This document shows, one piece after another, positions 17,033 to 25,335 of a stretch of DNA of 64,000 nt (positions are counted from its first letter, which is position 1; every line of letters starts with the position of its first letter). Both the position numbers and the translations under genes were made by a program. This stretch comes from Rhizobium sp. FKL33 (lineage in GTDB: Bacteria; Pseudomonadota; Alphaproteobacteria; Rhizobiales; Rhizobiaceae): NCBI RefSeq assembly GCF_005222915.1, contig NZ_STFX01000039.1, forward strand, positions 1 to 64,000. Direction: 5' to 3'. The notes below the pieces were generated by a model. That model had not been told where the DNA came from. It was given only the letters and a program-made list of their open reading frames with translations, and made no database searches.

Positions 17033-18076
17033 TCAGTTCGCCGGCTTGTAGATCTGGTCGAACACGCCGCCATCGCCGAAATGGGTCGGCTGCGCCTTCT
17101 TCCAGCCGCCGAACAGTGGATCGTCGATCTTGACGAGTTCCAGCTTGGGGAACTTCGCCACGAGATCGGAGGGCGCCAGCTCCGGCTGGAACGGACGATA
17201 GTGATGCTTGGCGGCGAGCGTCTGGCCTTCCTTCGTGTAAAGGTAGGCGAGATAGGCCTCGGCCACCTTGCGGGTGCCCTTGACGTCGACATTGCCGTCG
17301 ACCACGGCCACCGGCGGCTGGGCGAGGATGGAGAGACTGGGGGTGACGATCTCGAAGCCTTCGTCCTTGAATTCGTCGAGCGACAGATAGGCTTCGTTTT
17401 CCCAGGCGATCAGCACGTCGCCGATGCCGCGCTGGGCAAACGAGGTCAGCGCGCCGCGCGCGCCGGTGTCGAGCACCGGGGCCCGTTTGTAGAGATCCGC
17501 GATATAGGCCTTGACCTTGGCCTCGTCGCCGCCGAATTCCTTGTTGGCCCAGGCCCAGGCGGCGAGATAGTTCCAGCGCGCGCCGCCCGATGTCTTCGGG
17601 TTCGGCGTCACGATCTGCACATCGGACTTCACCAGATCGCCCCAGTCCTTGATGCCCTTGGGATTGCCCTTGCGCACGAGGAATACGATGGTCGAAGTGT
17701 AGGGCGCGGAATCGTTGGGCAGGCGGGTCTTCCAGTTGGCCGGGATCTTGCCGGTCTTGGAGGCGATGGCGTCGATGTCGCCTTCCAGCGCCAGCGTTAC
17801 CACATCGGCTTCCAGCCCGTCGATCACTGCGCGGGCCTGCTTGCCGGAACCGCCATGCGACTGCTTGACCGACACATCCTCGCCGGTTTCCTTCTTCCAG
17901 TGAGCGGCGAAGACCTCGTCGAATTCCTTGTAGAATTCGCGGGTCGGGTCATAGCTGACATTGAGCAGCTGCGTTTCGGCGAAGGCTGGCGCGACGCCGC
18001 CTCCGGCGAGCGCGAGGCCCATGGCGACTGCGACGGCGCGGGATGCGAGGTGGCGGCGTGTGAGAGAGTAAACCAT
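17033..18076 (-). CDS. Periplasmic sulfate-binding protein
   Basis: 347 residues. A signal peptide ([20 protein letters not shown], cleaved before ETQLLN) precedes an Sbp/CysP fold. Family motifs are [13 protein letters not shown], the sulfate-site loop [20 protein letters not shown], and [19 protein letters not shown]. It delivers sulfate (or thiosulfate) to CysTWA encoded downstream. AGGAGGA precedes the ATG. It cannot be assigned to Sbp versus CysP from sequence alone. Confidence 0.93.
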   Translation of the reverse strand: MVYSLTRRHLASRAVAVAMGLALAGGGVAPAFAETQLLNVSYDPTREFYKEFDEVFAAHWKKETGEDVSVKQSHGGSGKQARAVIDGLEADVVTLALEGDIDAIASKTGKIPANWKTRLPNDSAPYTSTIVFLVRKGNPKGIKDWGDLVKSDVQIVTPNPKTSGGARWNYLAAWAWANKEFGGDEAKVKAYIADLYKRAPVLDTGARGALTSFAQRGIGDVLIAWENEAYLSLDEFKDEGFEIVTPSLSILAQPPVAVVDGNVDVKGTRKVAEAYLAYLYTKEGQTLAAKHHYRPFQPELAPSDLVAKFPKLELVKIDDPLFGGWKKAQPTHFGDGGVFDQIYKPAN

Positions 18077-18483
18077 GCGTTCGTCCTCCTATTCGACGGA
18101 ATGCATAAACCCTATTAAATTGGTATATTAAGTCAATTCAGTTCTAGCCAGAAAGCAAAACCAGACGCGGTTTGACCGCAATTTTGTTGTTTCAAGGTCC
18201 AAAAACCGGCGAATGTTGAAACAGGAAGCGGGGAAAAGCCCGCATCACGAGAAATCTATTCCGGACTGCGCAACAATTTCGGGCCTGGAGCCAGGTTCGG
18301 ACTCGCGCGCCGTGATAGTGGTGCGACAACAGGGCGACGATTGCGTCCTCACCAGCTTTTTCGCTGAAACAGCGGAATCAAAGAGATATTTGCTCTTGGT
18401 CCGGGGAGAGAGGGAAACCCATTTCTGTCTATTTCAGCGATGACTTGCGATTATCGGCGCAATCGGAATTCAGGACCAAAGAC
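18077..18483. other. Divergent control region, sulfate transport and cysH
   Basis: No gene is convincingly supported; a 76-codon open frame at 18213-18443 lacks a good ribosome site and any recognisable motif. The first 70 bases upstream of the binding-protein gene are AT-rich (TTAAATTGGTATATTAAG), the kind of sequence expected at a CysB-type LysR site. Both sulfur transcription units probably start here. Confidence 0.4.
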
Positions 18484-19233
18484 ATGACAATCATGAATCT
18501 CTCCCAGGAAGCGCAGTCGCTCAACGACAAAATGGCCGGCCTCGATCTGGCGGAGCGCCTGTCGCTCGCCGCAAGCTTGGGCGGGCGCGTCGTCTTCACG
18601 ACCTCGCTCGGCATCGAGGATCAGGTGATCACCCATGTCATTGGCCAGAACCGCTTCGATATCGATGTCGCGACGCTCGAGACCGGCCGCCTCTTCCCGG
18701 AAACGGTGGCGTTGATCGCCGAGACGGAAGCGCGCTACGGCATGACCATCAACCGCTATTTCCCGCTCAAGGAAGATGTCGACGCCTATGCGGCCCAGTA
18801 TGGCCTCAATGGCTTTTATGACAGCGTCGAGGCCCGCCACGCCTGCTGCGGCGTGCGCAAGGTCAAGCCGCTCGCCCGCGCGCTGACGGGCGCTTCGGTC
18901 TGGATCACCGGTCTGCGTCGTGGTCAGTCTGGCAACCGCGCCGACACGCCCTTCGTCGAATATGACGCCGAGCGCAATCTGCTCAAGGTCAATCCGCTGG
19001 CCGACTGGGACATCGAGCGCATCAACTGTCTTGTGGCCGATGAGGCCGTGCCGATCAATCCTCTTCATTCTCGCGGTTATCCCTCGATCGGCTGCGAGCC
19101 CTGCACCCGCGCCATCAAGCCCGGCGAATCCGAGCGCGCCGGCCGCTGGTGGTGGGAAAATGACGAAAAGCGCGAATGCGGCCTGCATGTGCCGGAAGCC
19201 GCGCTGCCCTCGCTCAATTCGAGCGAACTCTGA
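18484..19233 (+). CDS. cysH: Adenylyl-sulfate (APS) reductase, assimilatory
   Basis: 249 residues from the ATG at 18484; an in-frame TTG at 18445 is less likely. It reduces APS to sulfite with thioredoxin. The Cys pair in RHACCGVRKVKPL and the CxxC in GCEPCTRAI, which bind a [4Fe-4S] cluster, mark an APS-type rather than PAPS-type enzyme, and the catalytic Cys is in the terminal KRECGLH motif. It is the first gene of cysH-cysD-cysN. The absence of cysC in the window agrees with an APS route that bypasses PAPS. Confidence 0.94.
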   Translation: MTIMNLSQEAQSLNDKMAGLDLAERLSLAASLGGRVVFTTSLGIEDQVITHVIGQNRFDIDVATLETGRLFPETVALIAETEARYGMTINRYFPLKEDVDAYAAQYGLNGFYDSVEARHACCGVRKVKPLARALTGASVWITGLRRGQSGNRADTPFVEYDAERNLLKVNPLADWDIERINCLVADEAVPINPLHSRGYPSIGCEPCTRAIKPGESERAGRWWWENDEKRECGLHVPEAALPSLNSSEL

Positions 19234-19253
19234 TCATCGGGCCTTGAGGCATG

Positions 19254-19378
19254 CCCCTCATCCCCCTGCCGGGACCTTCTCCCCGCAGGCGGGGAGAAGG
19301 GGGCTTGAGGCAAGGTCTTCGCTCCATCGCCCTTTTCCCCGCCAAGCGGGGAGAAGGTGGCGGCAGCCGGATGAGGGG
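19254..19378. repeat. RIME-like palindromic repeat, copy 2
   Basis: Same element as at 16811-16938, with CCCCTCAT/ATGAGGGG ends and two GGGGAGAAGG hairpins. It lies in the 206-bp gap between cysH and cysD and may uncouple their expression through mRNA processing or partial termination. Confidence 0.75.
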
Positions 19379-19439
19379 CGGTCTCAGCCCTCTCCACAAG
19401 CCCGCCGACAACAACCCCGATCCCGGGAAAAGGTAGACA

Positions 19440-20390
19440 ATGCACATTTCTGAATTCGACGCCCACACCAAGGATGCGCCAGCGCGCCAGCCGCTCGATC
19501 CGCATCTGAAGGCTCTGGAAAACGAAGCCATCCATATCTTCCGCGAAGTCGCCGGCGAATTCGAGCGCCCGGTGATGCTCTATTCCATCGGCAAGGATAG
19601 CTCCGTACTCCTGCATCTGGCCCGCAAGGCCTTCTATCCAGGTCGCGTGCCGTTCCCGCTCCTGCATATCGACACCGGCTGGAAATTCCCCGAGATGATC
19701 GCCTTCCGCGACGCCACCGCGGAAAAGTTCGATCTCGACCTCGTCGTCCACACCAATCCGCGCGGCGCGGCCGAGGGCATTGGCCCCTTCAGCCACGGCT
19801 CGGCCTATCATACCGACGTGATGAAGACCGAAGCGCTGCGCCAGGCGCTGGACGCCGGCAAGTACGATGCGGCCTTCGGCGGCGCCCGCCGCGACGAAGA
19901 AGCCTCCCGCGCCAAGGAGCGCATCTATTCCTTCCGCACGCCCGACCATAAATGGGATCCGCGCAATCAGCGCCCGGAGCTGTGGAACATTTATAACGGC
20001 ATGATCCGCCAGGGCGAGAGCGTGCGCGCCTTCCCGCTGTCCAACTGGACGGAAGTCGACATCTGGCGCTATATCCAGGCCGAAAACATCGAATTGCCGC
20101 CGCTCTATTTCGCCAAGAACCGCAAATATGTCGAGCGCGACGGCATGCTGATGTGGGCCGAGGATCCGCGCTTCGAAGCGCTGCCGGGCGAACAGGTGCA
20201 GGAAGGCATGGTCCGTTTCCGCACGCTCGGCTGCTGGCCGCTGACCGGCGGCATCCGCTCCACGGCGACTACTCTGGATGAAGTGATCGCCGAACTCGAA
20301 ATCGCCACCGTCTCCGAACGCCAGGGCCGCGCTATCGACCGCGACCAGGCCGGCTCGATGGAAAAGAAGAAGCGCGAAGGATATTTCTGA
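19440..20390 (+). CDS. cysD: Sulfate adenylyltransferase subunit 2
   Basis: 316 residues. The PP-loop [17 protein letters not shown] binds ATP, and the [24 protein letters not shown] and C-terminal [17 protein letters not shown] segments are standard CysD sequences. With CysN it forms APS from ATP and sulfate, driven by GTP hydrolysis. The stop is one base from the cysN ATG. Confidence 0.97.
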   Translation: MHISEFDAHTKDAPARQPLDPHLKALENEAIHIFREVAGEFERPVMLYSIGKDSSVLLHLARKAFYPGRVPFPLLHIDTGWKFPEMIAFRDATAEKFDLDLVVHTNPRGAAEGIGPFSHGSAYHTDVMKTEALRQALDAGKYDAAFGGARRDEEASRAKERIYSFRTPDHKWDPRNQRPELWNIYNGMIRQGESVRAFPLSNWTEVDIWRYIQAENIELPPLYFAKNRKYVERDGMLMWAEDPRFEALPGEQVQEGMVRFRTLGCWPLTGGIRSTATTLDEVIAELEIATVSERQGRAIDRDQAGSMEKKKREGYF

Positions 20391-20391
20391 G

Positions 20392-21867
20392 ATGACCGCC
20401 CCCTCCAATCTCGCCGAACAGGCTCTCCTCAACGCTGACAGCCATTCGACTGTCCGCGATTCCCGTCCGCTTCGCCTCATCACCTGCGGCTCGGTCGACG
20501 ACGGCAAGTCCACCCTGATCGGTCGCCTGCTCTGGGACACCAAGGCGGTCAAGGAAGACCAGGCCGCCGCACTCAACCGCGACAGCGGCAAGCAGAACGA
20601 TCTCGGCCTGCCCGATTTCGCGCTGCTCCTCGACGGTCTGCAGGCCGAACGCGAACAGGGCATCACCATCGATGTCGCCTATCGCTATTTCGCCACCGAC
20701 CGTCGCTCCTTCATCGTCGCCGACACGCCCGGCCATGAGCAGTACACCCGCAACATGGCGACCGGCGCCTCGACCGCCGATCTCGCGGTGCTGCTCGTCG
20801 ACGCCCGCGCCGGCCTGCTCGAACAGACCCGCCGCCATGCCACCATCGCGACCCTGATGGGCATTCGCCAGTTCGTGCTGGCGGTCAACAAGATCGACCT
20901 CGTCGGCTACGACAAGGCGGTATTCGACAAGATCAGCCACGATTTCAAGGAACTGGCGCTGTCGCTCGGCGTGCGCCAGGTCACCGCCATTCCGCTGTCG
21001 GCGCTCAAGGGCGAAAACGTCGTCTATGACGGCCGCGCCTCCATGCCCTGGTATGACGGCCCGACCATCGTCGAGGCGCTGGAAAAGGCGCCCGTCCGCT
21101 CGGCCCAGGCCACCGGCTTCCGCATGAGCGTGCAGCGCGTGTCGCGTCCGGGCGAAAGCTTCCGCGGCTATCAGGGCACGGTTTCGGGCGGCGCGGTGAA
21201 GCCCGGCGATTCCATCGTCATCCTGCCCTCGGGCATGATCGCCAATGTCTCCAAGATCGTCACCTTCGATCTCGTGCGCAACGCGGCGGTCGCCGGCGAC
21301 GCGGTGACGCTGGTGCTCGACCGTCAGGTCGATATCGCCCGCGGCGACCTCATCGCCTCCTATGACGCCCAGCCGATGATCGGCGTCGCCTTCGACGCCC
21401 AGCTCGTGGCGTTGCAGCCCGGCGGCATCCAGCCCGGCAAGCGCTACTGGCTGAAATCCGGCTCGCGCCGCCAGCGCGTGCAGGTCGAGCCGATCTCCAA
21501 GCTCGATCTCAAGACCGGCAAATGGGCCGCCGCCGAGAGCCTCGACATGAACGCCATCGGCCGCGTGCATCTCGCTTTCGACGAGCAGGCGGTGTTTGAC
21601 GCCTATGAGCAGAACCGCTCGACCGGCGCCTTCATCCTGATCGATCCCGACACCAACAATACGGTGGCCGGCGGCATGATCACGGCCCGCCGCAGCGAAG
21701 TCTCGGCCATCCATGGCGACGACGCCCGCGTGCTCGTCTCGCTCCCGGCCGATCTCGCCGACCAGCTGCTGACGGGTGAAATCTTCGCCGCCCGCCGCGA
21801 CGAAGTCGAAATCCGCCGCCTCACCGCCGTCCAGGCTCGGAAGGCCATCGACAGCGTCGAGGAATAA
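20392..21867 (+). CDS. cysN: Sulfate adenylyltransferase subunit 1 (GTPase)
   Basis: 491 residues. GTPase motifs are G1 GSVDDGKSTLIGRLL, G3 DTPGHEQYTRN and G4 NKIDLV, followed by EF-Tu-like beta-barrel domains. Length excludes the fused CysC APS-kinase domain seen in the CysNC/NodQ form. It regulates and energises CysD. The gene ends with a strong hairpin at 21887-21920. Confidence 0.96.
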   Translation: MTAPSNLAEQALLNADSHSTVRDSRPLRLITCGSVDDGKSTLIGRLLWDTKAVKEDQAAALNRDSGKQNDLGLPDFALLLDGLQAEREQGITIDVAYRYFATDRRSFIVADTPGHEQYTRNMATGASTADLAVLLVDARAGLLEQTRRHATIATLMGIRQFVLAVNKIDLVGYDKAVFDKISHDFKELALSLGVRQVTAIPLSALKGENVVYDGRASMPWYDGPTIVEALEKAPVRSAQATGFRMSVQRVSRPGESFRGYQGTVSGGAVKPGDSIVILPSGMIANVSKIVTFDLVRNAAVAGDAVTLVLDRQVDIARGDLIASYDAQPMIGVAFDAQLVALQPGGIQPGKRYWLKSGSRRQRVQVEPISKLDLKTGKWAAAESLDMNAIGRVHLAFDEQAVFDAYEQNRSTGAFILIDPDTNNTVAGGMITARRSEVSAIHGDDARVLVSLPADLADQLLTGEIFAARRDEVEIRRLTAVQARKAIDSVEE

Positions 21868-21886
21868 GGGTTCATTGTACGAAGTC

Positions 21887-21920
21887 GGTGAAAAGGCGTC
21901 CGCGTGCTCGCCTTTTCACC
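21887..21920 (+). terminator. Terminator hairpin after cysN
   Basis: A perfect 12-bp stem (GGTGAAAAGGCG with CGCCTTTTCACC, 10-base loop) lies 19 bp past the cysN stop. There is no long U-run, but the stem is strong and AT-rich at mid-arm. It closes the cysHDN transcript. Confidence 0.65.
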
Positions 21921-21959
21921 ACGTTGATTTTCTGCCATGAAAGCACTACATTGTTCGTC

Positions 21960-22080
21960 AGGCAGGCTGACTTTCGAGGTCGCTGTCATGTCAACCAGGG
22001 CGAATGTCCTGGTCTCGTAATCCACGGTAATGGACAAGTTTATACGAGGCTCGGCGCAATGCCGGGCCTCAGTCTTTTTA
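21960..22080 (+). ncRNA. Candidate small RNA with own promoter and terminator
   Basis: A sigma70-like promoter (TTGATT 21924-21929, 17-base spacer, TACATT 21947-21952) starts right after the cysN terminator. About 120 bases later lies a terminator: a 10-bp stem with one mismatch (GAGGCTCGGC/GCCGGGCCTC, 22046-22070) followed by TCTTTTTA. Between them is a 6-bp hairpin ACCAGG-gcgaatgt-CCTGGT. The next gene lies on the opposite strand, so this transcript would have no downstream coding partner. A ten-codon frame starting in it is probably incidental. I recognise no RNA family. Confidence 0.45.
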
Positions 22081-22150
22081 GGGAACGCGTCTTTTTTCAA
22101 AGACGAAAAGCGGACAAGATCCTGCGGTCGCATTTCGCCCCGCAGAGCGA

Positions 22151-23602
22151 TCACGCCTTCCCCACTTTGCTCCAGAAACCACTCTTGCGGCCATGCGCCT
22201 TTTGCAGGCCGAGTTCATAGTCGGTGTGAGTGTTGAGCCCGAGCCGCGTGACGGCGTCCGCGTCCAGCCGTTTCGCCAGGACGCCCAACTGCGCCAGGTG
22301 CCGGGCGCCGTGGCCATAGGCGCTCGAGCGCCCCCGATCCAGAATGTCGTCGAGAAGAGCCCGATAGAGGATGGTGGCGGCCAGCGGATGGTCGTTTTCC
22401 AGCGTCTCGGCCACCTCGGACAGGATCTCCCAATAGGCGCCGTCCCACTGCTTCGCCTCGCGCTCCACCAATGCGGCGGCGAGGTCGAGGCGCGGCCAGC
22501 CGGCGAGGAAATACAGCGCCCGGTAAATCTGCTTGGCCGACATGACATGGGCGAAGGCGCGGTCGAGCGCCTCGAATTCCTCGAAATCGCCGAGCGCTGC
22601 GATATAGGCGCTGAGTGCGCCCGGATCGAGGGTCGTCTCGAACTGTTTCCAACGTAAGGCCTGCGCGGCCTCTTTATCGCCGAGCGCGTCGAGGATGCGC
22701 GCCTCCAGTTGTGCGCGGAGGACTGAATCCAAGTCCATGACCATGCCGCCCTCGGCGAGATCGGGGCGGCGCATCACTTTCAGGCCGCCCTTGGACGTCT
22801 TGCGCGCCCAGACCAGCGCCTCCTCGGCGCGGCCCGCCGACAACAGCAGTTCGGCCACCGCAAGCGGCTGCTGCCGGTGTTCGGGCAGACCCTCCTCGAT
22901 GGCGATCAGCGTGTCGATGTCGCCGAGCTTCAGTGCGATGAGCTGGCGGATTTCCGAGGCCTGATGTTCGACCGGATCGTAGTCGAAGCCGCCGCGTCCG
23001 GTCTTCTTCGCCTTGGGCTTGGCGAGGGGTACGAGGACCATGTCCCACGCCCGGAGCACCGCCTCGGGTAGATGCGGCAGAACCGCCTGCGCCGCATCGA
23101 TCAGATAGCCGTGGTGGCTTTCTATTAACGCCGCCTGCATCCGCTCGGGCAGACGCTGGGCGTCTTCGGGACCGAGCTTCGGCGCCAGCGCCCCGATCTG
23201 TTCGATCGCAAGCCCATAGACCGCCTGAATACGGCCGCCACTGTCATCGACCCGCTGATAGACGTTCACATGCGTTCCCGCAAAGCGCAAAAGCCGTTCG
23301 ATCGCCAGCGTGGGGGACGCGGGCGCGAGTTCCTTCATGATCGTGTCGACAATGACGTTGAGATCGTCGCGGAAGGCGCGTTCCTTGTTCCAGTCCACAT
23401 AGCTCCTCGCACGGTCGAGCGCATCGAGACGCTTGTCGATCAATTTTGCCACCGCCTCCGGCCCGCTCGCGCCGGCCAGCGCCGCCGAGACCAGTTTCTT
23501 GAACGCGGCGTCGCGCCCGCATTGGTCGAGCACCAGCGCGGCCAGCTTGTCCGCGCCGAGCGCCTTGAGACTGTCGATGTTCAACTTCGTCGCGCGCGCC
23601 AT
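22151..23602 (-). CDS. DUF6880-like protein
   Basis: 483 residues, soluble and largely alpha-helical, with no signal peptide. The N-terminal segment and the stretch VDWNKERAFRDDLNVIVDTI resemble proteins annotated DUF6880. The C-terminal half has TPR-like helical repeats (AVAELLLSAGRAEEALVWAR, and RALYFLAGWPRLDLAAALVE). Function is unknown; repeat architecture suggests a protein-interaction role. It is a lone minus-strand gene between cysN and a TadG-like gene. Confidence 0.7.
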   Translation of the reverse strand: MARATKLNIDSLKALGADKLAALVLDQCGRDAAFKKLVSAALAGASGPEAVAKLIDKRLDALDRARSYVDWNKERAFRDDLNVIVDTIMKELAPASPTLAIERLLRFAGTHVNVYQRVDDSGGRIQAVYGLAIEQIGALAPKLGPEDAQRLPERMQAALIESHHGYLIDAAQAVLPHLPEAVLRAWDMVLVPLAKPKAKKTGRGGFDYDPVEHQASEIRQLIALKLGDIDTLIAIEEGLPEHRQQPLAVAELLLSAGRAEEALVWARKTSKGGLKVMRRPDLAEGGMVMDLDSVLRAQLEARILDALGDKEAAQALRWKQFETTLDPGALSAYIAALGDFEEFEALDRAFAHVMSAKQIYRALYFLAGWPRLDLAAALVEREAKQWDGAYWEILSEVAETLENDHPLAATILYRALLDDILDRGRSSAYGHGARHLAQLGVLAKRLDADAVTRLGLNTHTDYELGLQKAHGRKSGFWSKVGKA

Positions 23603-23774
23603 AGGCTGGTCTCCCTCTTTGCCGTGTTGTGCCAGATGCTCACGGCTCCTTTCAAGGGGATGGTGAGGGTTCTTCCACTGACCGAACGCCCGGAGGCGCG
23701 CTGTTTCCAGGCCCGTTGGCAGTACCTCAATATTTTACGTGTATATATTGGAAATACAATCAAAGGTAATTTTC

Positions 23775-25118
23775 GTGCTGCACCGGTTTATCAATTCCCG
23801 AGACGGGAATTTCGCGCTTCTCTTCGCTTTCGTCTTCGTGGCGCTGATTGGCGCCGTCGGCGCGAGCATCGATTACGTCCGCGCCTACAATATCCGCGCC
23901 GAGATGCAAACCGACCTCGACGCCGCCGTGTTGTTCGCCGCCAGCAAGATCGAGGATATGACCGAAGCCGAACTCAAGGCGGCCATTCTGAAATGGATCG
24001 CTGTCAACACCAGCACGCAATCCAGCGCCTCGCTGAGCGCCGAAGAGCTGGAAACAAGCGAGGCCTATTCCGCCTCCGCCGATCTCATCGACATCGATTA
24101 TGACGCCTCCACCATCACCGCCACGGTGACGGTCGCGGTCCCCACCACCTTCATGCGCATCCTCGGCGTCGACAGCGTCAATGTCACCGTGTCCAGCCAG
24201 TCGACGACCGGAGGCAGCAGTTCCTATATCAATGTCTATATCGTGCTCGACAAATCCGCCTCGATGCTTTTGCCGTCGACCACGGCCGGCCAGACGACCA
24301 TGCTCAAGAAAGCAGGCTGCGTCTTCGCCTGCCATTCGGGCAGCAACTATTCGATCGCCGTGGCCAACAATGTCACGCTGCGCACCGATGTGCAGCTCGA
24401 CGCCGTCGACACGCTGCTCGACCTGATCGACGACGGCGACGCGACCGAAACCTATATCAAGGTCGGGATCTATACGCTGGGCAGTTCGACCACGGGATCG
24501 AGCCTCACCGCGAGCGGCTACAAGACCGCCAATGGCATTCATGTCGTCAAGGCGCCGACGCTCGACCGCGACGCCATTCGCACGCTGTTGACGTCGTCGA
24601 GCGAATTGTCGTCCTCGACATCCTACGACTCCACCGACTTCCGGGCGCTTAAGGATTTCGCCAGCACGGTGGGCGAGGGCGGCGACGGCACGACATCGGC
24701 CTCGCCCAAGAAGATCGTCATGCTGATCACCGACGGCGCCCAATCCAGCAAGGGCTTCATCACGGAGAGTAAATATTACACCTACATCACCCCGATGAAT
24801 CCGTCCTGGTGCGACACGATCAAAAACAACGACGTGACGATGAGCGTCCTCTACACGGAATATCTCTCCGAGAGCAACACGGAGTACAACGCCACGCTGG
24901 CCAAGACCATGTCGTCGAGCGTCTATGTCTCCGTCTGGAGCGGGACGCTCGCCTCGGCCAAGGCCAGCACGGTGCGGCGGGATTATATCGAGACGGCGCT
25001 CACTGCCTGCGCCTCCGACACCGACTATTTCGTCGCCGCCGACTCCGCCTCCGACATCGAAAGCGGCTTTTCGAGCCTGTTCACCACCTATGTCTCCGAT
25101 GTCAGGCTGAGCCAGTGA
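23775..25118 (+). CDS. TadG-like protein with von Willebrand A domain
   Basis: 447 residues from a GTG at 23775, preceded by AAAGGT; an in-frame GTG at 23739 is less likely. The N terminus has the TadE/G-like anchor (NFALLFAFVFVALIGAVGAS, then IDYVRAYNIRAEMQTDLDAA). A vWA domain begins near YINVYIVLDKSASM, a MIDAS-like DxSxS motif, and includes KIVMLITDGAQS. It should be membrane-anchored with the vWA domain outside. It contains few Cys (VFACHSG, a late TACAS). No other tad pilus gene is nearby, so it may be an orphan surface protein. A TTGGCA (23716-23721) and TGTATA (23740-23745) pair could be its promoter. Confidence 0.8.
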   Translation: MLHRFINSRDGNFALLFAFVFVALIGAVGASIDYVRAYNIRAEMQTDLDAAVLFAASKIEDMTEAELKAAILKWIAVNTSTQSSASLSAEELETSEAYSASADLIDIDYDASTITATVTVAVPTTFMRILGVDSVNVTVSSQSTTGGSSSYINVYIVLDKSASMLLPSTTAGQTTMLKKAGCVFACHSGSNYSIAVANNVTLRTDVQLDAVDTLLDLIDDGDATETYIKVGIYTLGSSTTGSSLTASGYKTANGIHVVKAPTLDRDAIRTLLTSSSELSSSTSYDSTDFRALKDFASTVGEGGDGTTSASPKKIVMLITDGAQSSKGFITESKYYTYITPMNPSWCDTIKNNDVTMSVLYTEYLSESNTEYNATLAKTMSSSVYVSVWSGTLASAKASTVRRDYIETALTACASDTDYFVAADSASDIESGFSSLFTTYVSDVRLSQ

Positions 25119-25335
25119 GACCAGCTGTATGGGGCGGATTGACGCCGCAGCCAAACCGGCTGCTCTCCGGCGTCCTTCCGGCTCTTCGAGGATTTCGGCG
25201 TCCGAACGCGTTCCACCCTGCGATGATCGCGCTATGCGCCCAGAAATGGGACGCTCCCGCTGCGTAAACCTCCTTGCGGCGCTCTGTTGCTTATGATCAG
25301 CTAATATTGAGCAAGTGTGGCGCATGGGGGATGAC

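Noticed and set aside
18213-18443. 76-codon frame just before cysH
   Set aside because: No Shine-Dalgarno and no recognisable motif; it lies in the expected divergent promoter region.
18077-18483. SAM-II riboswitch near the sulfur genes
   Set aside because: Pseudoknot and conserved core bases could not be found, and SAM-II is usually upstream of met genes.
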